From NCBI RefSeq assembly GCF_017316185.1, contig NZ_JAFLVX010000022.1, positions 1 to 53,101 of the forward strand: 53,101 nt of DNA, written 5' to 3'. This document shows, in pieces, positions 35,626-45,110 of this stretch. The position numbers were made by a program, and so were the translations under genes. This stretch comes from Candidatus Vagococcus giribetii (GTDB taxonomy: Bacteria; Bacillota; Bacilli; Lactobacillales; Vagococcaceae). The first letter of the stretch is position 1; every line of letters begins with the position of its first letter. Under the pieces are notes generated by a model. That model had not been told where the DNA came from and ran no database searches. It saw nothing but the letters and a program-made list of their open reading frames with translations.

Positions 35626-37620
35626 TTACTTACCTGACTTTAACTCTAAGAGTGTATCTCTTAAGGTAGCTGCTTTTTCAAAATCTAACTCTTTAGCAGC
35701 TTGTTTCATTTGGTTTTCAAGTTCTAATAATAATTCTTTTTTCTCAGCTTTATTAAGAGCTTCATATTTTTGAACAAGACTGATATCTTCTTCCTCTTCT
35801 GTCACTTTAGAAATACTGATTAAATCACGAATTTCTTTAATAATCGTTTTTGGTACAATACCATGTTCTTGATTATATGCCTCTTGGATAGCTCTTCTTC
35901 GTTTGGTTTCTTCAATAGCTTTTGTCATAGAATCCGTCATTTTGTCAGCATACATAATGACTTTACCATTTTCATTACGAGCAGCTCGACCAATTGTCTG
36001 CACAAGAGATCTTTCACTACGTAAGAAACCTTCTTTATCCGCATCTAATATAGCTACTAAGGAAACTTCTGGAACATCAATACCTTCTCGAAGCAAGTTA
36101 ATCCCAATTAAGACATCGAACTCACCTAATCGCAAATCTCTAATAATTTCTGTTCGCTCTAATGTTTTCACATCACTATGAAGATACTTAACTTTAATTC
36201 CTAATTCTTTGAAGTAATCGGTTAAATCTTCTGACATTTTTTTCGTTAAAGTAGTAATGAAGACACGCTCGTTTTTCTCTACTTGCTCGTAAATTTCACC
36301 TACTAAATCATCAATTTGTCCCATAATTGGTCGCACTTCTATGTTTGGATCTAAAAGACCTGTTGGACGAATAATTTGTTCAGTCACAAGATCTGTTTGC
36401 TCTGCCTCGTATGGTCCTGGAGTAGCTGACACATAAAGGATTTGATTGACATGATCTTCAAATTCTTTTAATTGCAGTGGCCGATTGTCTAATGCACTAG
36501 GTAATCTAAAGCCATAATCAACTAACATTTGTTTTCTTGCTCTATCTCCGTTATACATCCCACGAATTTGCGGTATAGTCACATGAGATTCATCTACCAT
36601 AATCAGGAAATCATCTGGGAAGAAATCGATTAACGTGTATGGTGCTTCGCCTTCTTTTCGTCCTTCCATCTGTCTAGAGTAGTTTTCAATCCCTGAACAG
36701 TAACCCATTTCACGCATCATTTCGATGTCGTAATTTGTTCGTTGTTCCAGTCTTTGCGCTTCTAATAGTTTTTCTTCACTTCTTAATTCTTTTAATCGCC
36801 CTTCAAGTTCGATTTCAATTCTACCAATGGCTTCTTCCATTTGTTCTTCATTCGTAACAAAGTGAGTTGCTGGGAAAATCGCCACGTGTTCTGTATCAGA
36901 CATAACTTCACCGGTTAAGGCATTAAATTCTCTGATTCGGTCAATCTCATCTCCAAAGAATTCAACACGTAAGGCTAATTCATCTCTTGAGGCTAAAAAG
37001 ATTTCTACTACGTCACCTCTGACACGGAAACGACCACGTTGAAAATCTATGTCGTTTCGGTCAAATTGAATATCCACTAGGGCTCTCAATAATTGATCTC
37101 TTTCCATTTCCATACCAACACGTAAAGAAAGAACTTGTTCTTGGTATTCTTTCGGATCTCCTAAACCATAAATACAAGACACAGACGCTACAACAATCAC
37201 ATCATTTCTTTCCAATAAAGAACTGGTTGCCGAGTGTCTTAATTTATCGATTTCATCGTTGACACTTGAATCCTTTTCGATATAAGTATCACTTGAAGGC
37301 ACGTAAGCTTCTGGTTGATAGTAATCATAATAACTAACAAAATACTCTACAGCGTTGTTTGGGAAAAATTCTTTAAACTCACTGTAGAGCTGTCCAGCTA
37401 ATGTTTTGTTGTGGGCTATGATTAAAGTCGGTTTGTTAACTTCTTTGATCACATTTGACATCGTAAATGTCTTACCAGATCCCGTTACCCCAAGAAGAGT
37501 TTGGGCTTTTTCTTTTTTATTAATATTGGCTACAATTTGTTTTATGGCTTCTGGTTGATCTCCAGAAGGCTGATATTTAGAGACCAAATCAAAGGTATAA
37601 TCCGTGCGTCGTTCTATCAT
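35626..37620 (-). CDS. uvrB: Excinuclease ABC subunit B
   Basis: UvrB is the helicase-like damage-verification subunit. It has Walker [14 protein letters not shown], the beta-hairpin region [25 protein letters not shown], helicase motifs IMVDESHV and QTIGRAARN, and a C-terminal UVR motif ([21 protein letters not shown]). I start at [10 protein letters not shown] (ATG 37618-37620; 664 aa), because AAAGGAG is 8 nt upstream. The longer frame from 37641 starts before that site. LexA control is shown by the box at 37668-37681. Confidence 0.98.
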   Translation of the reverse strand: MIERRTDYTFDLVSKYQPSGDQPEAIKQIVANINKKEKAQTLLGVTGSGKTFTMSNVIKEVNKPTLIIAHNKTLAGQLYSEFKEFFPNNAVEYFVSYYDYYQPEAYVPSSDTYIEKDSSVNDEIDKLRHSATSSLLERNDVIVVASVSCIYGLGDPKEYQEQVLSLRVGMEMERDQLLRALVDIQFDRNDIDFQRGRFRVRGDVVEIFLASRDELALRVEFFGDEIDRIREFNALTGEVMSDTEHVAIFPATHFVTNEEQMEEAIGRIEIELEGRLKELRSEEKLLEAQRLEQRTNYDIEMMREMGYCSGIENYSRQMEGRKEGEAPYTLIDFFPDDFLIMVDESHVTIPQIRGMYNGDRARKQMLVDYGFRLPSALDNRPLQLKEFEDHVNQILYVSATPGPYEAEQTDLVTEQIIRPTGLLDPNIEVRPIMGQIDDLVGEIYEQVEKNERVFITTLTKKMSEDLTDYFKELGIKVKYLHSDVKTLERTEIIRDLRLGEFDVLIGINLLREGIDVPEVSLVAILDADKEGFLRSERSLVQTIGRAARNENGKVIMYADKMTDSMTKAIEETKRRRAIQEAYNQEHGIVPKTIIKEIRDLISISKVTEEEEDISLVQKYEALNKAEKKELLLELENQMKQAAKELDFEKAATLRDTLLELKSGK

Positions 37621-37655
37621 CTTATTTTCTCCTTTGCTCATCTTCTGACTGTTTT

Positions 37656-37685
37656 ATTTTACCATAGCGAACATATTTTCGCCAA
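37656..37685 (-). promoter_or_regulatory. uvrBA promoter with LexA (SOS) box
   Basis: On the minus strand TTGGCG (37680-37685), 18 nt and TAAAAT (37656-37661) form the promoter. Between them CGAAAATATGTTCG (37668-37681) matches the Gram-positive SOS box CGAAC-N4-GTTCG with one change. LexA binding would block the promoter until DNA damage. Confidence 0.85.
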
Positions 37686-37711
37686 TTGTAACTATTTAGT
37701 TTTGCGTAATA

Positions 37712-37741
37712 TTGTCAATTTTATTACAATAGGAGTACAAT
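37712..37741 (+). promoter_or_regulatory. pepC promoter
   Basis: TTGTCA (37712-37717), 18 nt and TACAAT (37736-37741) lie about 40 bp before the pepC start. The promoter is divergent from the uvrB promoter. Confidence 0.6.
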
Positions 37742-37781
37742 TGATAACAAGCTTTATATTCTAGAAAGGATGACCCCATTT

Positions 37782-39116
37782 ATGTCAAAAGAAATATCAT
37801 TTAGTCAAATCAAATCGTACAAAGAATCTTTTTACAGCCAACCAAGTCACTTAATTAGCCAACGCGCTGTGATGAAAAATGGGATTCTCGCTTCATCAGA
37901 AAACCAACAGTCAACTGTTATTAACAATCCAGTCTTTTCAATTGATTTAGACACAGGAAAAGTAGCCAACCAAAAACAAAGTGGTCGTTGTTGGATGTTT
38001 GCAGCTCTTAATACTTTCCGTCATCACATTGAACACACTTTTGAGATTAAAGATTTCGAGTTATCTCAAAATTTTACTTTTTTCTGGGACAAATTTGAAA
38101 AAGCTAATTATTTCTACGAAAATATTTTAGCCACAGCTGTGGAACCATTAGAAAGTCGTAAAGTAGCTTTCTTACTTCAAACACCTCAACAAGACGGTGG
38201 ACAATGGGATATGTTAGTTGCTATTATCCAAAAATATGGTATCGTGCCAAAATCAGTTATGCCTGAAACTTTCAGTAGTTCTCAAAGTCGTGATTTAAAC
38301 ACTTTCCTCAATAAAAAATTAAGAAAAGATGCTATTACGTTACGTTCTTTAGTTGAAAAAGAAGCTAGCGAAGAAGAAATTAATCAAACAAAAGCAAGTA
38401 TGTTACAAGAAATCTATAACTTACTTGCCACATCTCTTGGTACACCACCAACTAATTTTGATTTTTCTTATGTTGATACAGATGGTAATTACCAACTAAA
38501 AAGAAACTTAACACCTCAATTATTCTATGATGAATTCGTTGGACGTAATTTATCAGATTATGTGAGTGTAATTAACGCTCCTACAGCAGACAAACCATAT
38601 AATGAGCTTTACACTGTTGAAATGCTCGGTAATGTAGTAGGTGGAAAAGAAGTTCGTCATTTAAATGTTGATATTGACACATTTAAAAACTTAGCTATTG
38701 ATCAATTAAAAATGGGAGAAGCTGTTTGGTATGGTTGTGATGTAGGCCAATCTTCTACAAGAGATTCTGGTATTATGGCAACTGATATCTATAGTGTCGA
38801 AGAAACCTTAGATATTGACTACTCTATGACCAAAGCAGAACGTCTTGACTACGGAGAAAGCCTAATGACTCACGCTATGGTATTAACTGGTGTTGACCTT
38901 GTTGAAGGTAAACCAACAAAATGGAAAGTTGAAAATAGCTGGGGCGATAAAGTTGGCTCAAAAGGTTATTTCGTTATGAGTGATGATTGGTTAAACGAAT
39001 ATACCTACCAAATCGTAGTAAACAAACGCTATTTATCTGAAGAATTACTTGCTATTGTTGAAGCAGACAAAGCAACTGTTCTTGCTCCTTGGGATCCAAT
39101 GGGTGCTCTAGCATAA
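37782..39116 (+). CDS. pepC: Aminopeptidase C (bleomycin hydrolase family)
   Basis: This cytosolic papain-like cysteine aminopeptidase of lactic acid bacteria has the catalytic Cys in NQKQSGRCWMFAALN, His in THAMVLTGVDL and Asn in VENSWGDKVG. It normally forms a hexameric barrel. I start at MSKEISFSQIKSY (ATG 37782; 444 aa): the frame opens four codons earlier, but that ATG overlaps the AAAGGA site, while 37782 is 11 nt from it. It is monocistronic with its own terminator. Confidence 0.96.
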   Translation: MSKEISFSQIKSYKESFYSQPSHLISQRAVMKNGILASSENQQSTVINNPVFSIDLDTGKVANQKQSGRCWMFAALNTFRHHIEHTFEIKDFELSQNFTFFWDKFEKANYFYENILATAVEPLESRKVAFLLQTPQQDGGQWDMLVAIIQKYGIVPKSVMPETFSSSQSRDLNTFLNKKLRKDAITLRSLVEKEASEEEINQTKASMLQEIYNLLATSLGTPPTNFDFSYVDTDGNYQLKRNLTPQLFYDEFVGRNLSDYVSVINAPTADKPYNELYTVEMLGNVVGGKEVRHLNVDIDTFKNLAIDQLKMGEAVWYGCDVGQSSTRDSGIMATDIYSVEETLDIDYSMTKAERLDYGESLMTHAMVLTGVDLVEGKPTKWKVENSWGDKVGSKGYFVMSDDWLNEYTYQIVVNKRYLSEELLAIVEADKATVLAPWDPMGALA

Positions 39117-39125
39117 ATCAAAACA

Positions 39126-39159
39126 AAAAGAGGAAAACGCCTGTGCGTCTTCCTCTTTT
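39126..39159. terminator. Bidirectional terminator after pepC
   Basis: AAAAGAGGAA and ACGC pair with GCGT and TTCCTCTTTT, with small bulges, between two converging genes. Confidence 0.88.
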
Positions 39160-39192
39160 CTTTATTAGTCAGGTATAAAAAGTTTGCTCTAT

Positions 39193-40131
39193 CTATTGTT
39201 TACCTAATTGTTGTTTTAATAATAACTGAACACGAGCTAGCTCCTCCTCAGGAATTACTTGGTAAGAAACTTCATCAATCATTTCACCGTTACCATGTAA
39301 TGTTTCTTCATCAATAGTTGTGAAACAATTGCGGTAATCCATAGCAATTTTAAACATTTCATCCGGTTCTAAATCTGTTTTCATATTTTCTTCAATTGCT
39401 TTTAAAATTTGTTTGTATTTTGTCACACCATTAAAACTTAAGGCTTGTTCTGCAATAGCACCAATAACTTCTTGTTGTCGAACTTGACGACCATAGTCAC
39501 CATTTGGATCTTCATAACGCATTCTTGTGTAGGCTAAAGCCTCTTCACCATTTAGTGTGTTTTTACCTTGAGGGAATTTAAAGCCATCTTGTTCGAACTC
39601 AAATTTGTTATTAACTTCCACGCCACCAACAGCATTTACTAAATCTTCAAAACCTTCCATGTTGATCCAAATATAGTGATCTAACTCCATATCTAAAAAT
39701 TTATCCATTGAATCCATAGCCATTTTTTCTTGACCATGAGCATAGGCATGAGCCGCTTTTTCAACTGTTCCAAACCCTACCATCTCCATACGAGTATCAC
39801 GTGGAATACTAACAAGAGTTGTTTTACTTTCTTTTGGATTCACAGTAGCAACTAAAATCGTATCAGATCTTCCGACATCATTTCGTCCAAATTCACCTGT
39901 ATCTAAACCAAGTAATAATACTGAGAAAGGCTCGCCATCCATGACTGTTGTTGTATCAACACGGCCTTCTACCGGTTTACTTACTTTATTTGCTGTACTT
40001 TTAACATCAAAATAGGTTTTCCCTAAAAAAGTACCAATCCCTAGTAACATTACTAATAAAACACCAGCTAATATAAGAACGATTTTTTTCAGAGGATTCT
40101 TTTTATTTCTACTTCTTTTACGATTTTCCAT
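39193..40131 (-). CDS. LytR-CpsA-Psr (LCP) family cell-wall ligase
   Basis: LCP proteins attach teichoic acids or capsule polymers from undecaprenyl carriers to peptidoglycan outside the membrane. The 312-aa protein has a basic start and one transmembrane helix (VLILAGVLLVMLLGIGTFL). The LCP domain holds the pyrophosphate-binding arginines in DVGRSDTILVATV, SIPRDTRMEM and AYTRMRYEDPNGDYGRQVRQ. It appears monocistronic. Which polymer it handles cannot be told here. Confidence 0.94.
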   Translation of the reverse strand: MENRKRSRNKKNPLKKIVLILAGVLLVMLLGIGTFLGKTYFDVKSTANKVSKPVEGRVDTTTVMDGEPFSVLLLGLDTGEFGRNDVGRSDTILVATVNPKESKTTLVSIPRDTRMEMVGFGTVEKAAHAYAHGQEKMAMDSMDKFLDMELDHYIWINMEGFEDLVNAVGGVEVNNKFEFEQDGFKFPQGKNTLNGEEALAYTRMRYEDPNGDYGRQVRQQEVIGAIAEQALSFNGVTKYKQILKAIEENMKTDLEPDEMFKIAMDYRNCFTTIDEETLHGNGEMIDEVSYQVIPEEELARVQLLLKQQLGKQ

Positions 40132-40242
40132 AATTCATCTCCTATAAATAACAATTTAAAACAAGTCTAGCATAGTCATTATATAAAAACTATGTTAAAT
40201 AAATTAGATTTAAAGAATCTTAAGGTTTTAAAATAACAAGTT

Positions 40243-41424
40243 TTATTTGTTCTTTAATACCTTGACTAGTTTATTCATTGCTTCCTCGATGTTCTCAGTT
40301 TTAGTTGCTAAATTAATTCGAATACAAGTAGCACTATGCGTATCAAACCATTCACCATAGTCAATTGCGATACCAACCTTGTTTTCCATCATATCAACTA
40401 GTTCTTCTTTTTCGAGGTAATAGGATAAGTCAATCCATGCTAAATAGGTTGCTTCTTTATTCGTAATAATAACATGAGGTAGTTCTTTTTCTAAAATTGA
40501 TTTCATTGTTTCAAAGTTATGTTCAATAACATTGATTAAATCATCTACCCAGTCTTCTCCATAAGTATAAGCTGCTTCTGTGGCTATCATTCCCATAACG
40601 CTAACAGAACTACCTATCCCTTTATCCAAATAATCATCAAAGGTTTGTCGATGGCTCTCATTTGGAATAATCACATGAGAGTGAAGTAAACTAGCTAAAT
40701 TAAAGGTTTTAGAGGGTGCTGATAAGACAAATAAATCCTCTAAGAATTCTTCAGAAACAGATAAAGCACTTAAAAATGAACGACCTGGTTGAATAAAATC
40801 TTGATGAATCTCATCTGAAATTATTTTGACCTGATGTTTCTGACAAATAGTAAACAAAGCTAGTAATTCTTCTTGACTCCATACTCGACCAACTGGGTTG
40901 TGGGGAGAACAATGTAGGAAGATTTTCACTTGATTCTCAACGATTTTTTTCTCAAAATCATCTAAATCTACTGTGTAGTAACCATCTGTATTAACTAAAT
41001 TTGACACGACTAATTGGCGATTATTATTTTTCACCGCATCAAAGAAAGGATAGTATACAGGAGCTAAAATTAAGACACTCTCTTCCGGTTGGGTAAAGCT
41101 TTGAATTAAGTAATTAAAGGAGTTAACAACCCCTGTTGTAAAACGAACCCACTCTTGTTTTAAATCAATATTATGACGTTTTTTTTGCCAATTTATAAAG
41201 GCCTCATAATACTCATCTTCCACTAAAGAGTAACCAAACACACCATGACTCACACGTTCTGCTAGTTTTTCTTGCACTTTTTCAGGTACTTTAAAATCCA
41301 TATCCGCTACCCATAATGGTAATAAGTCTGATTTTGTATATGTTTCTGATAACCCATCCCACTTAACAGAATGAGTTGATTTTCGATCAACATAATACCT
41401 TTCAATAAATTCTTTTACTAACAT
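40243..41424 (-). CDS. MalY/PatB-type PLP C-S lyase/aminotransferase
   Basis: This is a fold-type I PLP enzyme of 393 aa. The cofactor Lys is in VLSAPSKTFNLASLLHSHV, preceded by IISDEIHQDF, and HCSPHNPVGRVW contains the cofactor-contact Asn. This combination fits the MalY/PatB subgroup, which typically has cystathionine or cysteine-S-conjugate beta-lyase activity. It is monocistronic, with a GGAGGAGG site before the ATG. Which sulfur substrate it prefers is unknown. Confidence 0.9.
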   Translation of the reverse strand: MLVKEFIERYYVDRKSTHSVKWDGLSETYTKSDLLPLWVADMDFKVPEKVQEKLAERVSHGVFGYSLVEDEYYEAFINWQKKRHNIDLKQEWVRFTTGVVNSFNYLIQSFTQPEESVLILAPVYYPFFDAVKNNNRQLVVSNLVNTDGYYTVDLDDFEKKIVENQVKIFLHCSPHNPVGRVWSQEELLALFTICQKHQVKIISDEIHQDFIQPGRSFLSALSVSEEFLEDLFVLSAPSKTFNLASLLHSHVIIPNESHRQTFDDYLDKGIGSSVSVMGMIATEAAYTYGEDWVDDLINVIEHNFETMKSILEKELPHVIITNKEATYLAWIDLSYYLEKEELVDMMENKVGIAIDYGEWFDTHSATCIRINLATKTENIEEAMNKLVKVLKNK

Positions 41425-41513
41425 TTCACAACCTCCTCCTTTTGTCCATAAACCTATTATATCGAACTTCTATGTTTTTTTAAATCTAATAAGTCTTTCA
41501 TTTTGATTGCTTG

Positions 41514-41542
41514 TTGAATTTTTAACAAATTAAGTTTATAAT
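41514..41542 (+). promoter_or_regulatory. feoAB promoter
   Basis: TTGAAT (41514-41519), 17 nt and a perfect TATAAT (41537-41542); transcription should start near 41549, just before the palindromic operator. Confidence 0.85.
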
Positions 41543-41551
41543 AAAAAAAGA

Positions 41552-41567
41552 TTTAGGTTTACCTAAA
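41552..41567 (+). promoter_or_regulatory. DtxR/MntR-family metal-regulator operator
   Basis: TTTAGGT-TT-ACCTAAA is a perfect 7-bp palindrome at the predicted start site of feoAB. It has the TTAGGT/ACCTAA half-sites of DtxR-type regulators and not the Fur pattern. Confidence 0.75.
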
Positions 41568-41581
41568 AAGGAGGTAAGTTC

Positions 41582-41803
41582 ATGAATTTACTAACAATAA
41601 AAACAGATGAAGAAGTTATTGTAGATAAAATTACACATCCTGACGAAGAAATGAAGAGACGATTACTAGACTTAGGCTTCTATCAAGGAACCCCCATAAA
41701 GAAGGTATTAGTCAGTCCTAAGGGAGATCCTATTGCTTATCGTGTTAGAGGAACAACCATCGCCCTTCGAAACAGTGATGCACAATACATTGAGGTGAAA
41801 TAA
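41582..41803 (+). CDS. feoA: Ferrous iron transport protein FeoA
   Basis: This is a 73-aa cytosolic SH3-like protein that supports the FeoB channel. MKRRLLDLGFYQGTPIKKVLVSPKGDP and VRGTTIALRNSDAQYIEV show the family pattern. A GGAGG site lies 6 nt before the ATG. feoB starts 4 bp downstream. The palindrome upstream suggests repression when metal is plentiful. Confidence 0.95.
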   Translation: MNLLTIKTDEEVIVDKITHPDEEMKRRLLDLGFYQGTPIKKVLVSPKGDPIAYRVRGTTIALRNSDAQYIEVK

Positions 41804-41807
41804 CAAT

Positions 41808-43717
41808 ATGGAAACAAAAACAGAAGAATTTATCATTCAAAGAAAAAATGACACTGACAGAGTCATCACCTTAGCTGGAAATCCTAATGTAGGTAAAAGT
41901 TCAATTTTTAACGAACTGACAGGTTTAAGACAACATACAGGAAACTGGCCAGGAAAAACCGTTGATCTTGCTCAAGGGCACTATCAACACAACTCTCAAG
42001 GATATGTTATCGTTGATTTACCAGGTACCTATTCCTTAATGGCGCACTCTCAAGAAGAGGAAGTCGCACGAGATTTTATCCAATCCACCCAATCAGAAGC
42101 AACAGTGGTTGTTTGTGATGCTACTAGTCTTGAGAGAAACTTGAATCTCGTTTTACAAATTATGCAAATCACACCAAAAGTAGTTGTTTGCGTTAATTTA
42201 CTTGATGAAGCAAACAAGAAAAAAATATCAATTAACCTGCCTAAACTTCAAGAATTATTAGGCGTACCAGTAGTTGGGACTTCTGCAGTCAAAAAGCAAG
42301 GTCTAACAGAGTTAATGGATCAAGTGGACCAAGTTATCTCAGGAGAAACAACAGCTAATCCCTTTATGATTGATGCCTTAAAACAGCTTCATGACGATCC
42401 TGAAACAGAAGTATTAGCTTTACTTGACCGAGCCTCTGTTATTGCTCAAGACGTGATTACATTTGGTAATGAAGATTTTGATAAAAAAGACCGTGTTCTT
42501 GATAAAATTCTCACCCAAAAAAGCACAGGTATTCCAATCATGATTCTTTTATTAATGCTCATTTTTTGGTTTACTATTGTTGGTGCAGATGGTCCATCTG
42601 ACTTTTTAGCCGATCATTTCAATCGATTTGGTAATTGGCTAACTCAAGTAGCTACTGCTATCCACATGCCTGTCATGCTTCAATCTGTTTTAATTGATGG
42701 TATCTATAAAGTTCTCTCAACAGTTGTCGCAGTTATGCTACCACCTATGGCTATTTTCTTTCCAATCTTCACCTTGTTAGAAGACTTTGGTTATTTACCA
42801 CGTGTAGCTTTTAACTTAGATAAATACTTTCAAAAAGCAGGCGCTTGCGGGAAACAAGCCTTAACTATGTGTATGGGATTTGGCTGTAACGCAGCAGGCG
42901 TTGTTGGTGCTAGAATCATTGATTCACCAAGGGAGAGACTTATTGCTATTATTACAAATAATTTTGTACCTTGTAACGGGCGCTTTCCTATTTTAATTGC
43001 TGTTATTACCATGTTTTTTGCAGGTACAACTGCTGGCTTAGGGGTTCTCTTAAATCTGCAGCATTCTTAACGGGTGTCATTCTATTAGGTGTTGTTTCCA
43101 CTATTTGGGTCTCTAGACTACTTTCAAAGACCATTTTAAAAGGAATACCTTCATCCTTTACTTTAGAGCTTCCACCTTACAGAAAGCCACAAATTGGGCA
43201 AGTGATTGTTCGGTCAATCTTTGATAGAACTTTATTTGTATTATGGCGTGCCATTATTGTTGCTGCTCCAGCAGGATTAGTTATTTGGATTTTAGCGAAT
43301 ATTACAGTAGGTGATTTATCAATATTACAACACATTACTGGTTTTATTGACCCATTTGCTAAACTTATGGGCTTAGATGGAACTATCTTAATGGCCTTTA
43401 TTCTTGGTTTACCAGCCAATGAAATTGTTATTCCCATTATGATTATGGGTTATATGGCGACAAGTACCATTACTGACTATAGTTCTTTAAATGAATTCTA
43501 TCAATTACTAGTTGCTAATGGTTGGACTTGGTTAACAGCCATGAACGTCCTATTATTTACAATCTATCATTGGCCATGTTCAACTACGCTAATTACCATC
43601 TATAAAGAAACAAAGAGTAAGAAATGGACATTTATATCCTTTATTGTACCAACTTTGATTGGTGTAGGGATTACTATGCTGACAACACTCGTTGCTCATC
43701 TATTTCATTTAGTCTAA
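41808..43717 (+). pseudogene. feoB: Ferrous iron transporter FeoB, split by a one-base frameshift
   Basis: FeoB imports Fe2+ through a GTPase-linked membrane channel. The first frame (41808-43070, 420 aa) has the G1 motif GNPNVGKS (24-31), DLPGTYSL, and the first membrane part with the Gate motif GACGKQALTMCMGFGCNAAG. It then runs into a stop at 43068. The remainder continues in the -1 frame from about 43052 (KSAAFLTGVILLGV) to 43717 and contains the second Gate region and VLLFTIYHWPCST. The joined length of about 636 aa is normal. The join reads CTC-TTA-AAT-CTG, where an intact gene would have TTA-AAA-TCT, so one A is missing. Causes could be a real null mutation, phase variation or a sequencing error. 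Confidence 0.9.
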
Positions 43718-43764
43718 AAAAGGAGTTACGATATCAATTTAAACTGATGTCGTAACTCCTTTTT
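43716..43764. terminator. Bidirectional terminator between feoB and asnS
   Basis: GGAGTTACGA-t-ATCA pairs with TGAT-g-TCGTAACTCC, flanked by A-run and T-run, between converging genes. Confidence 0.92.
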
Positions 43765-43790
43765 ATTTATTAATACTTTTCAACTCATTT

Positions 43791-45089
43791 TTATGGGTAA
43801 ATACGGTGTAATAAACGAGGGAATGGACTTGCTTCACGGACATGCTCAATACCACATACCCAAGTCACTGTTCTTTCAAGACCTAAACCAAAGCCTGAGT
43901 GAGGAACTGGACCATATTTTTGTAAATCTAAGTACCATTCATAATCTTTACGGTCTAAACCGTCTTTTTCAATTTGCTCTAATAGGTAATCAAAGCCAAT
44001 CGCACGTTCACTACCACCAATGATTTCTCCGTAACCTTCTGGAGCGATCATATCCGCACGAATAACAACATCATCTCTTGTTGGATGTGGTTTCATGTAG
44101 AATGGACTCATTGATTTTGGATAGTTTAAAATGAAGACTGGTTTTTCATAATGGTTAGCGATAAATGTTTCATGTGGAGATCCAAAGTCATCTCCCCAAG
44201 TAATATCTTCAAAACCATTTTGTTGTAATAATTCAACTGCTTCATCATAAGAGATACGTGGGAATGGTAATACTGTGTATTTTTTAAGTAACTCTTTGTC
44301 ACGTCCTAAAACGTCTAAAGCGTAATCACAGTTTTCTAAAACTTTCTCAATCATGAAAGCCACGTATTTTTCTTGAATTTCTAAACTTTCTTCTTGAGTG
44401 ACAAAAGCCATTTCAGGTTCCATCATCCAAAATTCAGTTAAATGACGACGTGTTTTAGATTTTTCTGCTCTAAAAGTTGGTCCAAATGAGAATACTTTAC
44501 CAAAAGCCATTGCTGCAGCTTCTAAGTATAATTGGCCTGTTTGTGACAAGTAAGCAGGATCTCCAAAGTAATCTGTTTCAAATAACTCTGTTGTTCCTTC
44601 TGGCGCGCTACTTGTTAAAATAGGTGGATCAATTTTAATAAAGTTACGTTCGTTAAAGAACTCATAAGTCGCACGAATTAATTCGTTACGAACTTGCATA
44701 ATCGCATGTTGTTTTGAAGAACGTAACCATAAATGACGGTGATCCATTAAAAAGTCAGTTCCATGTTCTTTTGGTGTAATTGGGTAGTCTTGACTTTCGC
44801 CAACTACTTCAATACCAGTAATTCCGATTTCATAACCAAATTTAGAACGTGTATCTTCTCTAATTTCTCCTGTAATGATGACTGATGTTTCTTGATTCAG
44901 ACCTTTAGCTAAATCAAATAACTCCTCACCAACCTCATTCTTCACAACAACCCCTTGGAAGAAGGCTGAGCCATCTCTTAAATTTAAGAAAGCAATCTTT
45001 CCACTTGAACGCTTATTAGCAATCCAAGCACCGATTTTAACTGTTTCTCCTACATGATTCTTTGAATCAATAATCTGTATTGTTTTCAT
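43791..45089 (-). CDS. asnS: Asparaginyl-tRNA synthetase
   Basis: Class IIb aminoacyl-tRNA synthetase. It has an N-terminal OB-fold anticodon domain ([25 protein letters not shown]), motif 2 [21 protein letters not shown] and motif 3 [23 protein letters not shown] start at [11 protein letters not shown] (ATG 45087-45089; 432 aa), since GGAGAG lies 8 nt upstream; the longer frame starts at the aspB stop. It follows aspB closely, as in the Bacillus dinG-ypmB-aspB-asnS order. No T-box leader is seen. Confidence 0.98.
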   Translation of the reverse strand: MKTIQIIDSKNHVGETVKIGAWIANKRSSGKIAFLNLRDGSAFFQGVVVKNEVGEELFDLAKGLNQETSVIITGEIREDTRSKFGYEIGITGIEVVGESQDYPITPKEHGTDFLMDHRHLWLRSSKQHAIMQVRNELIRATYEFFNERNFIKIDPPILTSSAPEGTTELFETDYFGDPAYLSQTGQLYLEAAAMAFGKVFSFGPTFRAEKSKTRRHLTEFWMMEPEMAFVTQEESLEIQEKYVAFMIEKVLENCDYALDVLGRDKELLKKYTVLPFPRISYDEAVELLQQNGFEDITWGDDFGSPHETFIANHYEKPVFILNYPKSMSPFYMKPHPTRDDVVIRADMIAPEGYGEIIGGSERAIGFDYLLEQIEKDGLDRKDYEWYLDLQKYGPVPHSGFGLGLERTVTWVCGIEHVREASPFPRLLHRIYP

Positions 45090-45110
45090 TCCAACTCTCC
45101 ATCCATACAC

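Noticed and set aside
41552-41567. Fur box at feoAB
   Set aside because: The palindrome has TTAGGT/ACCTAA half-sites, unlike the GATAATGATAATCATTATC pattern.
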